Positions 45,000-54,009 of a DNA stretch of 64,000 nucleotides are shown piece by piece. Made by a program: the position numbers and the translations under genes. Below the pieces are notes generated by a model, which made no database searches, was not told the origin of the DNA, and saw only the letters and a list, made by a program, of their open reading frames with translations. Position 1 is the first letter of the stretch; every line of letters starts with the position of its first letter. The stretch comes from Tubulanus polymorphus (Eukaryota > Nemertea > Palaeonemertea > Tubulaniformes > Tubulanidae): positions 11,444,501-11,508,500 of the forward strand of contig NC_134031.1 of NCBI RefSeq assembly GCF_964204645.1. Reading direction: 5' to 3'.

Positions 45000-45399
45000 C
45001 ATATGTTTTTACTAATTGTATGATATGTTCATCTTTTTTGACGTGCAATAAATAATCATTATTATTATCAAAATCTTCTTTGCTATATGTGCATCTAATG
45101 ATATCGTTTGGTTTAACATTTGATTTTTCTATTTTAGGTTCAATATTATCTTCTATTTGTGTTTCAATATTCTTATTATTAGATGTAGATGTAGGTAAAT
45201 TATCTATATTATTATTATTATTATCTTTTTTATTTATATCATTATTACGTTCAATTAAATATTCTTTGTATTGATTTAATTCATTTAATAAAAATGTTCA
45301 AATATATTCATTTATTCTTTTATAAGGTAATACATAATACAAATCATCATTGATTTCTTTATCAGCTTTGATTCTTTCATATAACTTACCTTCATCCAT
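44344..45399 (-). pseudogene. Zinc-finger protein with (AT)n expansion
   Basis: Starts MDEGKLYERIKADKEINDD after TATAATAA. There is an in-frame TGA at about 45299. It contains ...YSKEDFDNNNDYLLHVKKD, then an (IY)n tract, then CAFCNECISKANWAKHYKL and WCEKCKDHIIYKKQLNH. A TAA at 44733 splits it; the downstream part (ENPLILNPKFNEMNMSDYR, EFLNKHPSKTEIENYI) continues with shifts to about 44344. The Cys/His pattern resembles U1-type fingers. Possibly regulatory; function unknown. Confidence 0.6.
44937..44997. repeat. (AT)n microsatellite inside a reading frame
   Basis: About 29 AT dinucleotides keep the minus-strand frame open as Ile-Tyr repeats. This is a post-integration expansion of a once shorter ATATAT in the zinc-finger gene. 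Confidence 0.95.
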
Positions 45400-45417
45400 T
45401 TATTATAGAATTTTTTA

Positions 45418-46638
45418 TTAAAACTGAAATTTTAATACAACACTATTGAATTGAGAATCAACAATATTTAATTGCGCGTCAGATATAATATAAATGTGCA
45501 TTTTGAAATTTAAGCTCCCTTCTTTCTTTTTCATGAATAATTGTATTCCATCTTTAGTGTTCTGTAGTTTTTTCCCAGATCCATGTAATAAGTTATCTTC
45601 GGTTGTTCTAAAATATAACCATATTTATTACCAGTATAATAATCTATTTGATTAATATTACAATTTTCAGATGATTTATTTTTTTCTTTCATAAAATATT
45701 TTCTAATTTCTGGCCATTGTTCGATCATTCTCATTCCTTGACAGAATATCTTATTAGCTATACCTTTATTATTTCTTATTTATTATTAGTTATTTCTACT
45801 TTTGATATTTCCGGATTATAATAGTTATCAACATTTATTGCGCCATTAGCGTATGTTGCAGTGGTAGAAAATATTAATATACCTTTAATAGATCTTCTTG
45901 GGAAGTTGATATTCTCATTAATTATTTCATCATTTGCATTAATAGTTACAGTTTTAAATTTATCAATATAATCATATAATAATGAATATCCTTGATTGTA
46001 TTGAGTTTGAATTATACTTGAAATATTTTCATCAGTTACTGTATCATATTCTAAACATATATTCGATAATTTATATCCCATATCTTAAACAACGCTAGAT
46101 AATACAATTTCATTAACAGGAGCGAATGATATTTCAAATATAATATCTTCTTGAATTGTGTATTTATACAAAGGTGCATTATCATTTATCAATTCAAAGT
46201 CTAATGGAATTTTATATTTGCTTCCAAAAATCTTTTTTATCAAATTATCTGTAGCATTAGTTATTATTGCATTATTAGCTTCTGATCTTAATGTATTATG
46301 GTTTTCTGATTGGATGCCTTGAAATATCATATTTTTTCTATTTTCTTTTGTTAACCATAAATCTTTATAATGCATAAATAAATTATAATCATCTAATGAA
46401 AAAACTGTTTCTGGTCCAATCTTTATATTTAATTTTTTAATCAAATATCTTCCAACATTATCAACAACATAATTATTATCATGGCCAGTTACTTTTATAT
46501 CAGCTGATAAATAAATACTATACGAAACATAAAAAGTATGTTGTGTTAGGATTATGAGTAATTATAAGATGAGATCTCTGCTTTAATAGCATTAGATATT
46601 CTAGAATTCTTAGAAGGATTTATATAACTCCCACTCAT
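45418..46638 (-). pseudogene. Major capsid-like protein (degenerate)
   Basis: About 400 codons in several frames, start MSGSYINPSKNSRISNAIK at 46638 after AAATAA. It aligns with the intact element B protein at 57881-59125: YKDLWLTKENRKNMIFQGI / YKDLWLTDKRRSNMILDGI, IPLDFELINDNAPLYKYTI / IPIDFELYTDHGPFYPFAI, and INFPRRSIKGILIF / VNVPRRSMKGLLIF. Breaks lie near 46550, 46085, 45776 and 45531. It ends with SDAQLNIVDSQFNSVV. The length and beta-rich pattern suit a double-jelly-roll capsid protein, by family resemblance only. Confidence 0.8.
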
Positions 46639-46658
46639 TTATTTAACAAAAAAATTAA

Positions 46659-48368
46659 TTATTTATTTTTTATCATATGCACTAACCCAACAATAATTGC
46701 ACTTACAACTGTGATTAAAAATAAAATAATATGTTCTGCAGCAAAGTTAAGAATATTCCAGCAGATTTTAATATAAAACCAACAATCGATGCAATAATTC
46801 CGGGTAAAGCTGCAGCAGATTTTTTAGATAGTTCCCATGTATATTTTGCTAATTTCTTTAAACCATCTTTCACTTTATCTTGTATAGAATTATTATTATT
46901 TGGTGGTTTATCTGGTTTATTGGGAGTAGGCGTAGATTTTAATGAATTTGATATAGCTAAACCAATTGTTGTAAATAACATAGTTACAGCTGTTAGAATT
47001 GAAAGAATTGTTATACCTTCTAGTTTAAATAATAATCTTATTCTATATTTCAATGATATTTTAGAATCTGCTTTTATTATTTAATATTAAGAATAACTTT
47101 TAATTTTTTAATATGATTAAGATCATATGATATCAATAATATATCTCTTTCTTTTTCCTGTAATTCTTTGTTATATTCTAAATCATCAATTTCTTTTTCT
47201 AAAGCTAACTTTCTGCATTCATATTTAACTTCATCAATCACTTGAAGATCTTTATTTAATTCTAATTGTTTTAATTCTTCATTTGCATCAGTTAATTCTT
47301 TTTCTAACATGGTTATTTTAGAAAATCTCATCTTAATATTAGAAATATCACCAGCTGATTCTTGCATACCTTTAATTTCTCTACGTGCTTGTTCAGGAAA
47401 TATTTTTAATTGTTCTTCATTTAAATCAAGGAATCCTTTTTCTAGTAAAGATTGCATTCGATTTGTTCAGGTTTCAGTACCGGGGGTATCTAAAACACTA
47501 TTAATCTCTTCTTCAAATGAATTCATTGTATCCAGTAAGTTATCTAGATGTTTTCCTAATTGTAATTGACTTGAATCATTATCAATTGGTTGAATATCTA
47601 TTCTCGATATTTCTGGTGTTGAAGATCTTAATTTATCTAATCGATCCCCATACTCTTCCATTTCTGTATCAACATAAGTAGGATTTAAATTTGGATTTTT
47701 AAATGGTGAATATTTGTTAATATCAATATTCGGATTTGGTTCTTCTTCATTTATTCTATCGATTGCATTCCATATAATTCTGAGAAATTCTGAACCCCCT
47801 TTTGAACGTTCAATTGAAGATCCTGCACGCATTTCAGGATGGTACAGATCTTCTTGTCCCATTTTAGATAATTGAATCGATACAGTTTTGTTATTTAATT
47901 CAACATTATAATACCATGAATCATTTTTAAATTCTAATTTATTCATGAAATGTGGATCATCTTCTCTAATTTGTTCTGAAACATCTTCTGGTTCAATGTT
48001 ATCTGTTATATTTTTTGGTAATAATTCTTCAATAACTGTATTTGTTACACTATGTTTTATGTAAAATAATTCTTCTTTCAATTCAGGGTTTTCTGTTCTT
48101 TCTAATCTATTAATTAAATCTTTTCTTTCTGGTCTAAATTTACTTATTATCTCATAGTGGGATTCTAAATAATTTTTTCATCTGTTTCAGTATCATCTTT
48201 AAATTTATAATAATCATATAATATAGGCCCGCTAGAATCATCTTCACCTAAATTAGTATTATATGCTGCTCCACCATCATTATCAATATTAGTTTCATTA
48301 AATTCAGGTTATGGTTCATCACTTATACCAGGTTCATCTAAAGGATCCAATGGAATTTCTTCATCCAT
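46659..48368 (-). pseudogene. Coiled-coil and multi-pass membrane protein, homologue of 61822-62930
   Basis: Starts MDEEIPLDPLDEPGISDEP (acidic) after TATATAA. It breaks near 48310 and 48180. WYYNVELNNKTVSIQLSKM follows (element B: WFFQTELNGDPVRVKLTGR), then an acidic stretch with Pro. A coiled coil (KELTDANEELKQLELNK...EIDDLEYNKELQEKERDI) comes next. The membrane half reads EGITILSILTAVTMLFTTI, KKSAAALPGIIASIVGFIL and ITVVSAIIVGLVHMI. Frames break at about 47460, 47060 and 46735. The membrane module is strongly conserved with element B. It may be a virion membrane or channel-like protein; role unknown. Confidence 0.75.
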
Positions 48369-48383
48369 TTATATAATAAAAAA

Positions 48384-48611
48384 TTAAAATTTAAAATATA
48401 ATATTCCTCCAATTACAATTCCTATACAAGCTATGGCTAATTTGGTATTTTCATGTGATTTATTATCATTATTAGTTTTAATTATTTCATGTTGAATATT
48501 ATGAGTTTTTATATTTTCCGATGTATTGTAATCTTTTATTTTAGAATCATTATTTAATTTAATATTCTTAGTTTTAGTTTCAGTTGATTGAATGTCTTTT
48601 ATTTTTTTCAC
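48384..48611 (-). CDS. Small tail-anchored membrane protein
   Basis: About 75 codons that are Lys/Asn/Thr-rich, followed by a C-terminal hydrophobic helix LAIACIGIVIGGILYF. The start is uncertain: an ATG at 48618 is one frame off, and the open frame begins at a GTG. A length change may have removed the start. No counterpart was found in element B. Its position, between two structural genes, suggests a virion membrane component, but that is context only. Confidence 0.45.
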   Translation of the reverse strand: MKKIKDIQSTETKTKNIKLNNDSKIKDYNTSENIKTHNIQHEIIKTNNDNKSHENTKLAIACIGIVIGGILYFKF

Positions 48612-48649
48612 CTTCCATTAATTTTGGAGCAGAAATAATCTTTTTATTT

Positions 48650-49648
48650 ATGACATTTAATTCTTATGAATTATTTATTGTTGCAGTCTTAATCAAATTA
48701 TTATAACCAATTATATTCCCCATTTTTAGTATTAAATCATCAGAAATAATTAATAAATTAGGACCTATACAATAATTTAATCTAATATGTGATTTATCTA
48801 AATAATTTTGGTACCTGACTATATTTTCTGGAATCGATTTTTACCATTATGAATTGAATCTTCAAATAATACTTTGAATTGTTTTTGTGTATCAAATGAA
48901 GTATTATCATTTCCAACTATTGGTGATGTTGTTTCAACTTGCGCACCTAAAATACAAATTAAATGTATTTTTATAGATTGATTTATTCTTTGTATACCTC
49001 ACTTTGTTAAACCTTCACTATTTTCTGAAAATGAAAATAATCCAACCATTATTATTAACAATTTTATAATTATGATAAGCTCCAATTCTATGCATATAAT
49101 CAATTCTTTTTATTTCATACTGTTCACCAATACCTTTCAATTCACCATGCGGTAAAATCGGAATTAATATTTATATTAAATTCATTACATATTTCATAAA
49201 ACTTAGATAGATTAATATAATTATCCAATTCTTGAAAATATTTAGATCCAGGCAAAGGACATTCTAATTCATATAATATAGTTTGAAAACATGTGTGAAA
49301 TTTAAATATTGTATGGATGAATTTTAAATCAGAATAATTCAAATTTTTATCTAAGTTATTTAAATGATTATTCCAACTTATACCACAGCCAATTGTTGCT
49401 TTTGCCAATATTTCATATTAGATTTTACTTTATATATGTGATATTCATCTCGAGTAAAAGTAACTTCATATGTATTAAATATATTTTCCATTTTAGACAT
49501 AAAAAAACTGTGTTTCAGTAACATAAATTTCTAGATTAATTAATGAATTTAAAACTAGATTTTTATATGTTATATTTTTATTAAAATCTATTGCAGGAAT
49601 ATTATATTTAATTGATTTATTATATTGGAAAGCTTTAGGAAACCCCAT
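48650..49648 (-). pseudogene. Unidentified ~330-codon gene, degenerate
   Basis: Starts MGFPKAFQYNKSIKYNIPA at 49648, after TTATATAA. After several frameshifts it reads CFQTILYELECPLPGSKYF (49300-49250), then GELKGIGEQYEIKRIDYMH, FSENSEGLTK and IHLICILGAQVE (to about 48950). FEDSIHNG and YCIGPNLLIISDDLI follow. No domain is recognised. Its length, and IHLICILGAQ-like beta segments, are compatible with a structural protein, but I would not name it. Confidence 0.4.
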
Positions 49649-49753
49649 TTATATAATAAAACAAATAATAATTTATTAATTCTTTCAATAATTTATCTTG
49701 TTCTTCAACTGTTATATTACCCCATTTAAACTTGTAATGTATTTTTTAATTTA

Positions 49754-50092
49754 TTAATTTTCTTTTATATGAGATTTTATTTTTTCTTGATTACTTTTTA
49801 TATTTAATTTTGAACTTATACCGGTTAAAACACTTGAACGTAATCCTAACACACCAATTGATATAGCTAAAGGAGTTAATGGACTGAATATTGCTAGAAA
49901 TGTTATTACAGAACTAATTGTAACTGAACCACAAATAATAAAATAATGTATAATTTTTGATTTTAAATATTTTTTCTTTTTTATCTTTAAATCATTTTCA
50001 AATTCTAATATTTGTTTTTCTAAATATGTTTTTAATTTAGTTTTATTTATATCATGAGGAATAATATCAATATTATCAACTTTATCCTCCAT
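49754..50092 (-). CDS. Small protein with two hydrophobic helices
   Basis: 113 codons, intact, start MEDKVDNIDIIPHDINKTK after CTAAATAA. A Lys-rich helix (KTYLEKQILEFENDLKIKK) precedes two membrane-type segments, FIICGSVTISSVITFLAIF and TPLAISIGVLGLRSSVLTG. A Lys-rich end follows. No counterpart was recognised in element B. Intact in an otherwise decayed element. Function unknown. Confidence 0.55.
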   Translation of the reverse strand: MEDKVDNIDIIPHDINKTKLKTYLEKQILEFENDLKIKKKKYLKSKIIHYFIICGSVTISSVITFLAIFSPLTPLAISIGVLGLRSSVLTGISSKLNIKSNQEKIKSHIKEN

Positions 50093-50111
50093 TTATTTAG
50101 AAAAGAAATTA

Positions 50112-50528
50112 CTAATTAGTAAATTTATATGCAAAAAATATAACAATAACTGTTCCACCTAAAATCCCAATTATTTCATATTTCTGTTGTTCTTTACTTG
50201 GTGTATAATAATCTGATAATTTGGGTTTGTATAGATGTAATTTTTTTTCATTTGTTACTGCTTTATATAAACCCATAGCTTCATCGACTGATTGAAAATC
50301 TCTATGTGTAATTTTCTGGTTATATAATTCTTTATTGATGTAATCCATATAGTTTTGTCTCTTTTCTCTGTATTCTTCTGCAGCTGTATTGTATATCTCT
50401 AATGCTAAGTTATGTCTTCTTTGTTCTGCTAATGAACTATTTTTATCAATATGCTTAGATAAATAACCACCAGCTGTAAATGATGTAACAATTGCTGATC
50501 CTATAATAGTTATAATTGCAGAAGCTAT
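50112..50528 (-). pseudogene. Conserved membrane protein; start codon mutated to ATA
   Basis: Reads (I)ASAIITIIGSAIVTSFTAG..., then AEEYREKRQNYMDYINKEL, VDEAMGLYKAVTNEKKL and SDYYTPSKEQQKYEIIGIL, ending FFAYKFTN. Element B has the same protein (60918-61327: MATAAVIIGGAIAN, DYLNREL, VDEALRLYNSTRN, GDFYSPSDDQ). Here the start is ATA following AAATAA, where ATG is expected, so translation would only begin at the internal ATG (50348). Hydrophobic segments lie at each end. Function unknown. Confidence 0.65.
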
Positions 50529-50552
50529 TTATTTAGCAAAAAAATTACGAAT

Positions 50553-50774
50553 TTATATAGGAGGAAAATATTTCTATTTTTCCAAATAATCAATTGTTAA
50601 ATTAGATAAAGTTACTGCTTATGTTAATTTCAAAATATCATTGATATCAAATTTATCAACATTAACACTTCCCATTTTGAATACTTTTTTTAATACCATT
50701 GAATAACCAACAGTTCCCACTGATAATAATTCTCCATTATATAAACCAGTTATTATCCACTTATTATCACTCAT
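50553..50774 (-). pseudogene. Small hydrophobic protein, homologue of 60668-60907, two in-frame stops
   Basis: Start MSDNKWIITGLYNGELLSV after ATAAATAA. It then reads VGYSMVLKKVFKMGSVNVD and FDINDILKLT, with a TAA, then AVTLSNLTIDYLEK and a TAG, then KYFPPI. Element B counterpart: GLTVGYAMLGKKMLRFDVG, MKLTVAVSLATISKDYLEK and ending CPQI. The strict conservation of order and termini shows a core gene of unknown role. Confidence 0.7.
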
Positions 50775-50781
50775 TTATTTA

Positions 50782-51114
50782 TCAAAAAAAATCACACTCA
50801 AAATATTTAGTTATCTTAGTGATAATTATTTCAACATTTATTTCATTACTACTTTTATGATTATCATATATTTCAGTTAATATGTTTTTAATATCATCGC
50901 TAATTCCATCTTCATTTAATTCATAATATTCTAAGGGTGTTCTTATTATTTCAATTACTTTTTCTATATTATAATTTTCTTTAGTAATCATTGATGCATT
51001 ATTAAATGATTTACGTTTAATATCAGTAATTACATCATTTAGTTTAATTCTCATTTCTTTACCATGTTTAAAATCAAACCCAAAACATATACTCGGTCCA
51101 ACAGTTATATTCAT
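50782..51114 (-). CDS. Unknown 110-residue protein
   Basis: Intact. Begins MNITVGPSICFGFDFKHGK after TATATAA, then EMRIKLNDVITDIKRKSFN and a Glu/Ile-rich helical region (NIEKVIEIIRTPLEYYELN), ending with an aromatic tail. No domain or element B homologue recognised. It sits directly upstream of the minor capsid-like gene in a tight array (gap 17 bases to 51132), so it probably belongs to the late block. Confidence 0.5.
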   Translation of the reverse strand: MNITVGPSICFGFDFKHGKEMRIKLNDVITDIKRKSFNNASMITKENYNIEKVIEIIRTPLEYYELNEDGISDDIKNILTEIYDNHKSSNEINVEIIITKITKYFECDFF

Positions 51115-51131
51115 TTATATAGTGAAAAAAA

Positions 51132-51887
51132 TTACTCTCTACATCTTATCACTAATTCATATATCACAGGAAAGTTATTTGAATCAATTAAGTATCCATT
51201 GTGATTTCTAATTTCTAATCTAAAATTATTAAATTGAGGAATGCAGGGCTTGAAATCACACTCGGCTAAATTATAATTTATTTGAGTTCCAAATTCTTTA
51301 ACATTCTTCAATGGTAAAATATTCAATAAACCAGAACTACAAATTGTATCTTTGGTTGCTTCAAATGTCTTTGTAGGGTCAATTAAATTGCAATAAATAT
51401 AAAAGTGTGTAAAGGGTATTAAGTTTGATGTAGCATCAGCATTACGTATCCTTACATCTGGGTTAATTCCTAAAATTTTAGCTAAATGTTTTTCAACTAG
51501 AAATTGATGTTGATCTTCGTTTCCTAATTTTATTCTTACTTTATCAGAGCTATCACTTTTAATCAGTCTTAATCCAAATCCAGCAGATGCGCCCATTTTT
51601 GAGCGTGCTCTTTTATTTTTTTTCTTGAGCTAATGTTTCTAAATTATATAATCCTGGTTTTAGATAAAGATGAAAACGTCTATTCTTATTTCTGTCATGA
51701 ATTAAAAAGACTCTATTTTCAATTCTTTTATCCGATATATTATAAAAAGAATTACATAAACTTACATTTACTAATTTTAAATCTACACAATTCTTAAATT
51801 CCCTAATTGTACTAGTAAATTATGTGATTTATAATTTGTAAGTCTTCTAGAATCAACAAATATTCTATATTCTTTTAATTCTACCAT
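51132..51887 (-). pseudogene. Minor capsid/penton-like protein, homologue of 62942-63661
   Basis: Starts MVELKEYRIFVDSRRLTNY at 51887 after AAAATAA. A frameshift lies near 51800. KLVNVSLCNSFYNISDKRI and YLKPGLYNLETL follow, then a break at 51605. The C-terminal half is continuous: ILGINPDVRIRNADATS, FYIYCNLIDPTKTF and FNNFRLEIRNHNG. The element B protein has the matching NGLYTVESLND, DLLGV, YRVTCNLVDESRNF and a similar end. The GxYxxExLN feature recurs in minor capsid proteins of such elements. Structural role is inference. Confidence 0.7.
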
Positions 51888-51889
51888 TT

Positions 51890-52393
51890 ATTTTACATAT
51901 TTTATTCGAAATCTATATCATAGTGCCCTTTTTCATTTTTACCCTTATATTTGAAATAGAAATCACCTGAACATAATTCTTCTAAATCTTCAGTTGACAA
52001 TCTATGAAATCTATCTGGTAAATATGTTCTGAAATTATATTTATTTCCTTTTAATCCTTCATATTCTAAGTGGATAACTAATACATCTCCATATTTGTTA
52101 GTAAATGTATCAATATTAGTAATTAGATAATTCTTATGAATTGTTAGTACATTTAACTTCTTAAATTTATAATCTACAGATTTAGCATTTGTGATATCTT
52201 TAATTCTATCTAGAAATGATTTGTTGTTCTCACTTGAAAAAAATTTGATATTAAAATGGAGAGTAATTAGATTAATATTTTAAGAGTAATAGGGAATGTG
52301 TTGTTCTAGATTAAAGGTTGAGAGGGCGAGTGAGTAAAAAATGAAAAATGAATTCGAGTGTGCGAGAATTTATTTTTCATTTTTTACTCACTC
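51890..52393 (-). repeat. Element A right terminal inverted repeat
   Basis: Reverse complement of 27190-27716 with several small indels. Includes TTTTAAGAGTAATAGGGAATGTG (given here in part, shared TAAGAGTAATAGGGAATG) and the palindrome centre. Divergence between the two ends is moderate, so they have not been homogenised recently. Confidence 0.9.
51902..52240 (-). pseudogene. TIR-encoded small protein, right copy (open but lacks ATG)
   Basis: Open from about 52240 (SENNKSFLDRIKDITNAK) through NKYGDVLVIHLEYEGLKG, YLPDRFHRLSTEDLEELCS and YKGKNEKGHYDIDFE to the TAA at 51902. The left copy is frameshifted but keeps the ATG; this one keeps the frame but lost the ATG codons to a local change. Each end therefore preserves what the other lost. 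Function unknown. Confidence 0.65.
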
Positions 52394-52428
52394 GACCTCT
52401 TGACCTTTGATCTAGAACAACACATTCC
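52293..52428. repeat. 136-bp terminal palindrome of element A
   Basis: GGAATGTGTTGTTCTAGAT at the inner side is inverted as ATCTAGAACAACACATTCC at the outer side. The arms run inward through GAGTGAGTAAAAAATGAAAA to a TCGAGTGTGCGAG centre with few mismatches. This is a near-perfect hairpin-forming end. The left end has only the outer ~70 bases of the palindrome (to 27190). Confidence 0.9.
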
Positions 52429-52438
52429 ATATTACTAT

Positions 52439-52740
52439 TGATGAAAATATGACATCATTCCGACGTTCCACTTGCAACCATTGATTTATTTTTTCCACTT
52501 ATCCAAACAAAATCCTAAAAAGAATTTTGCAAATATTGATAATAGAAAAAATTTTGGGGGTATTTTCGTAAATTGGTCATTTCACCATTTTTGAAAATAT
52601 CCTGATGGATTTAGCAATTATTCACTTATAATCATATGTTCCCCTAATATCTTCCGATACTAATTCACAAAAATAACATATCTTAATACATGTAGCAATC
52701 ATTAGTCTCTATCAATGATCAGTGTAACAGAGTTACTAAT
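52439..52740. other. Right flank of element A, no gene seen
   Basis: Begins with TGATG/TGACATC words like the left flank, then unique AT-rich DNA. Confidence 0.4.
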
Positions 52741-52744
52741 TATT

Positions 52745-53782
52745 TCGTTTCTTTTACGGGCTAGAGGTAAATTGGCTTTTTTCTGATCTTTATACCGATA
52801 GTCCTTCATGAAGTGCCAACGACCAAAACATGGGTATGGACACATCCTAACATTGCAAGCTTGACACACATATTTGGTATCACACCTTTCGACTATGTAC
52901 CTGGCACTTAGAGGCTAATGGTTTTATTAAGGGGTTAGATCTAAGGTTCTGTTGAACCTAACTTCATCTAAAGGTTCATTCATTACATGGCGCTGTACAT
53001 ATCATCTATCACCAACCAATTGTTCTGCTAAGTCCTCGCGGAATTCGCGTAATGTTCGTTTATCTTCCTTTTTTCTACCCATTACAGCTTCAAAGAGAAT
53101 ATGTGCATTTGTGATGCATGCATCTATGATGTACCAGAATACTTTATGGGTCCATCTAAGACCCTTCATATGGCGCTTATAAGTCACGATCTTCCGGTCA
53201 GCTAAATCAACTCAGCCCATGTATTGGTTATAAATTCCAATAATCTCTGGGCGGTTCACATGTACTTTTCTCCACACTCCATCAACTTTCACATTCCTGA
53301 TGCATGTACCATTTCCTCAGCTACAGAGAGTGTGCTGAGCATTGATACAAGTTTATTATCCATCCACGTAACACAAATAATCTCATCTTGGGTCGACTTT
53401 TCAAAGTAGCAATCACCGCGTTTCATTTGCTTCACCGCAGCAGACTTTTTACTAGTTATACTATTTGGTCCGCCTCTCTTTGCCCTGAGAGTACCACATC
53501 TCTGCCAATTTCTATTCCACAATGCTAAAATCAATGCATAACTGGTGTACCAATTATCCATAAACAAGTTATAGCCCAGATCATGACATGGCTCACATAT
53601 TTTTTTATAACAGTGCTTATTATTTTCTGACCACAAGCAACTGTTTTATCACTTTGAGCCAAGTCGAGATTTACTATGTATCCAGTTTCTGCCTCAACCA
53701 GCATATAGGCTTTTATTCCAAATCGAATAGGTTTGTTCTTTATGAAAACACGCCCAGGAGTGCGGCCTTTTGACTTTATCAT
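52745..53782 (-). pseudogene. piggyBac-type transposase remnant
   Basis: Minus strand. 53782-53531 has MIKSKGRTPGRVFIKNKPI and GIKAYMLVEAETGYIVNLD. 53636-53289 has NLFMDNWYTSYALILAL and the CGTLRAKRGG segment, then KRGDCYFEKSTQDEIICVTW. 53187-53002 has HMKGLRWTHKVFWYIIDAC and LREFREDLAEQLVG. 52900-52800 holds the C-terminal zinc segment CDTKYVCQACNVRMCPYPCF. This is the cut-and-paste DDE/DDD family targeting TTAA. The N-terminus is missing, frames shift several times, and TTAA ends were not seen. Its 5' side is cut by BEL/Pao sequence. Confidence 0.85.
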
Positions 53783-54009
53783 GCTGTCGTAAACTTAAAT
53801 CGTTTCATTGATTTGTTTTGGTTCTGGTTTCGCGGGCGACTGCAAAGCATTACATGGTTCGTTGAATTTGTATGTTTGTACGGGGAAGTTAAAGTTAGTT
53901 GAAATATAGCTGTGGATCTTAAAGCATACAGTTCTTGAGTTAGTTACTTCACGACATTTTTGGTCCCTCGAAAGCCGTTTTAGCAGTATAGATGGTATTG
54001 AGACTCACG
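53783..54009. other. Leader region of the BEL/Pao element
   Basis: No coding. The sequence TTCTGGTTTCGCGGGCGACTG near 53823 (20-base window) is a candidate primer-binding-site region because it precedes gag, but no LTR edge was found. Confidence 0.35.

Larger units (their letters stand above)
27190..51887. promoter_or_regulatory. Element A start-site motif (A/T)ATAAATG
   Basis: Start codons of 41172, 42098 and 43539 (plus strand) and of 45399, 46638, 48368, 49648, 50092, 50774, 51114 and 51887 (minus strand) are all fused to a TAA upstream, usually as TATATAAATG or AAATAAATG. Poxvirus late promoters have a TAAATG initiator. In such AT-rich DNA some agreement is expected by chance, so the signal is suggestive. 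The ATA start at 50528 also keeps the preceding AAATAA. Confidence 0.5.
27190..52428. mobile_element. Element A: degenerate AT-rich Maverick/Polinton-like (adintovirus-related) element
   Basis: Bounded by ~0.5-kb terminal inverted repeats (27190-27716 and 51890-52393). It encodes the hallmark set: family B DNA polymerase, retroviral-type integrase with chromodomain, A32-like packaging ATPase, major and minor capsid-like proteins and several conserved small proteins. Plus-strand genes fill the left half and minus-strand genes the right half, converging near 44.2 kb. Coding is ~75-80% A+T, unlike the flanks. Nearly all genes carry stops or frameshifts, so this is a fossil. Two MITEs and one 8.0-kb Helentron-like insertion account for ~8.9 kb; the original would be ~16 kb. 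No adenain-type protease was recognised. Flanking target duplication was not found. Confidence 0.9.
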
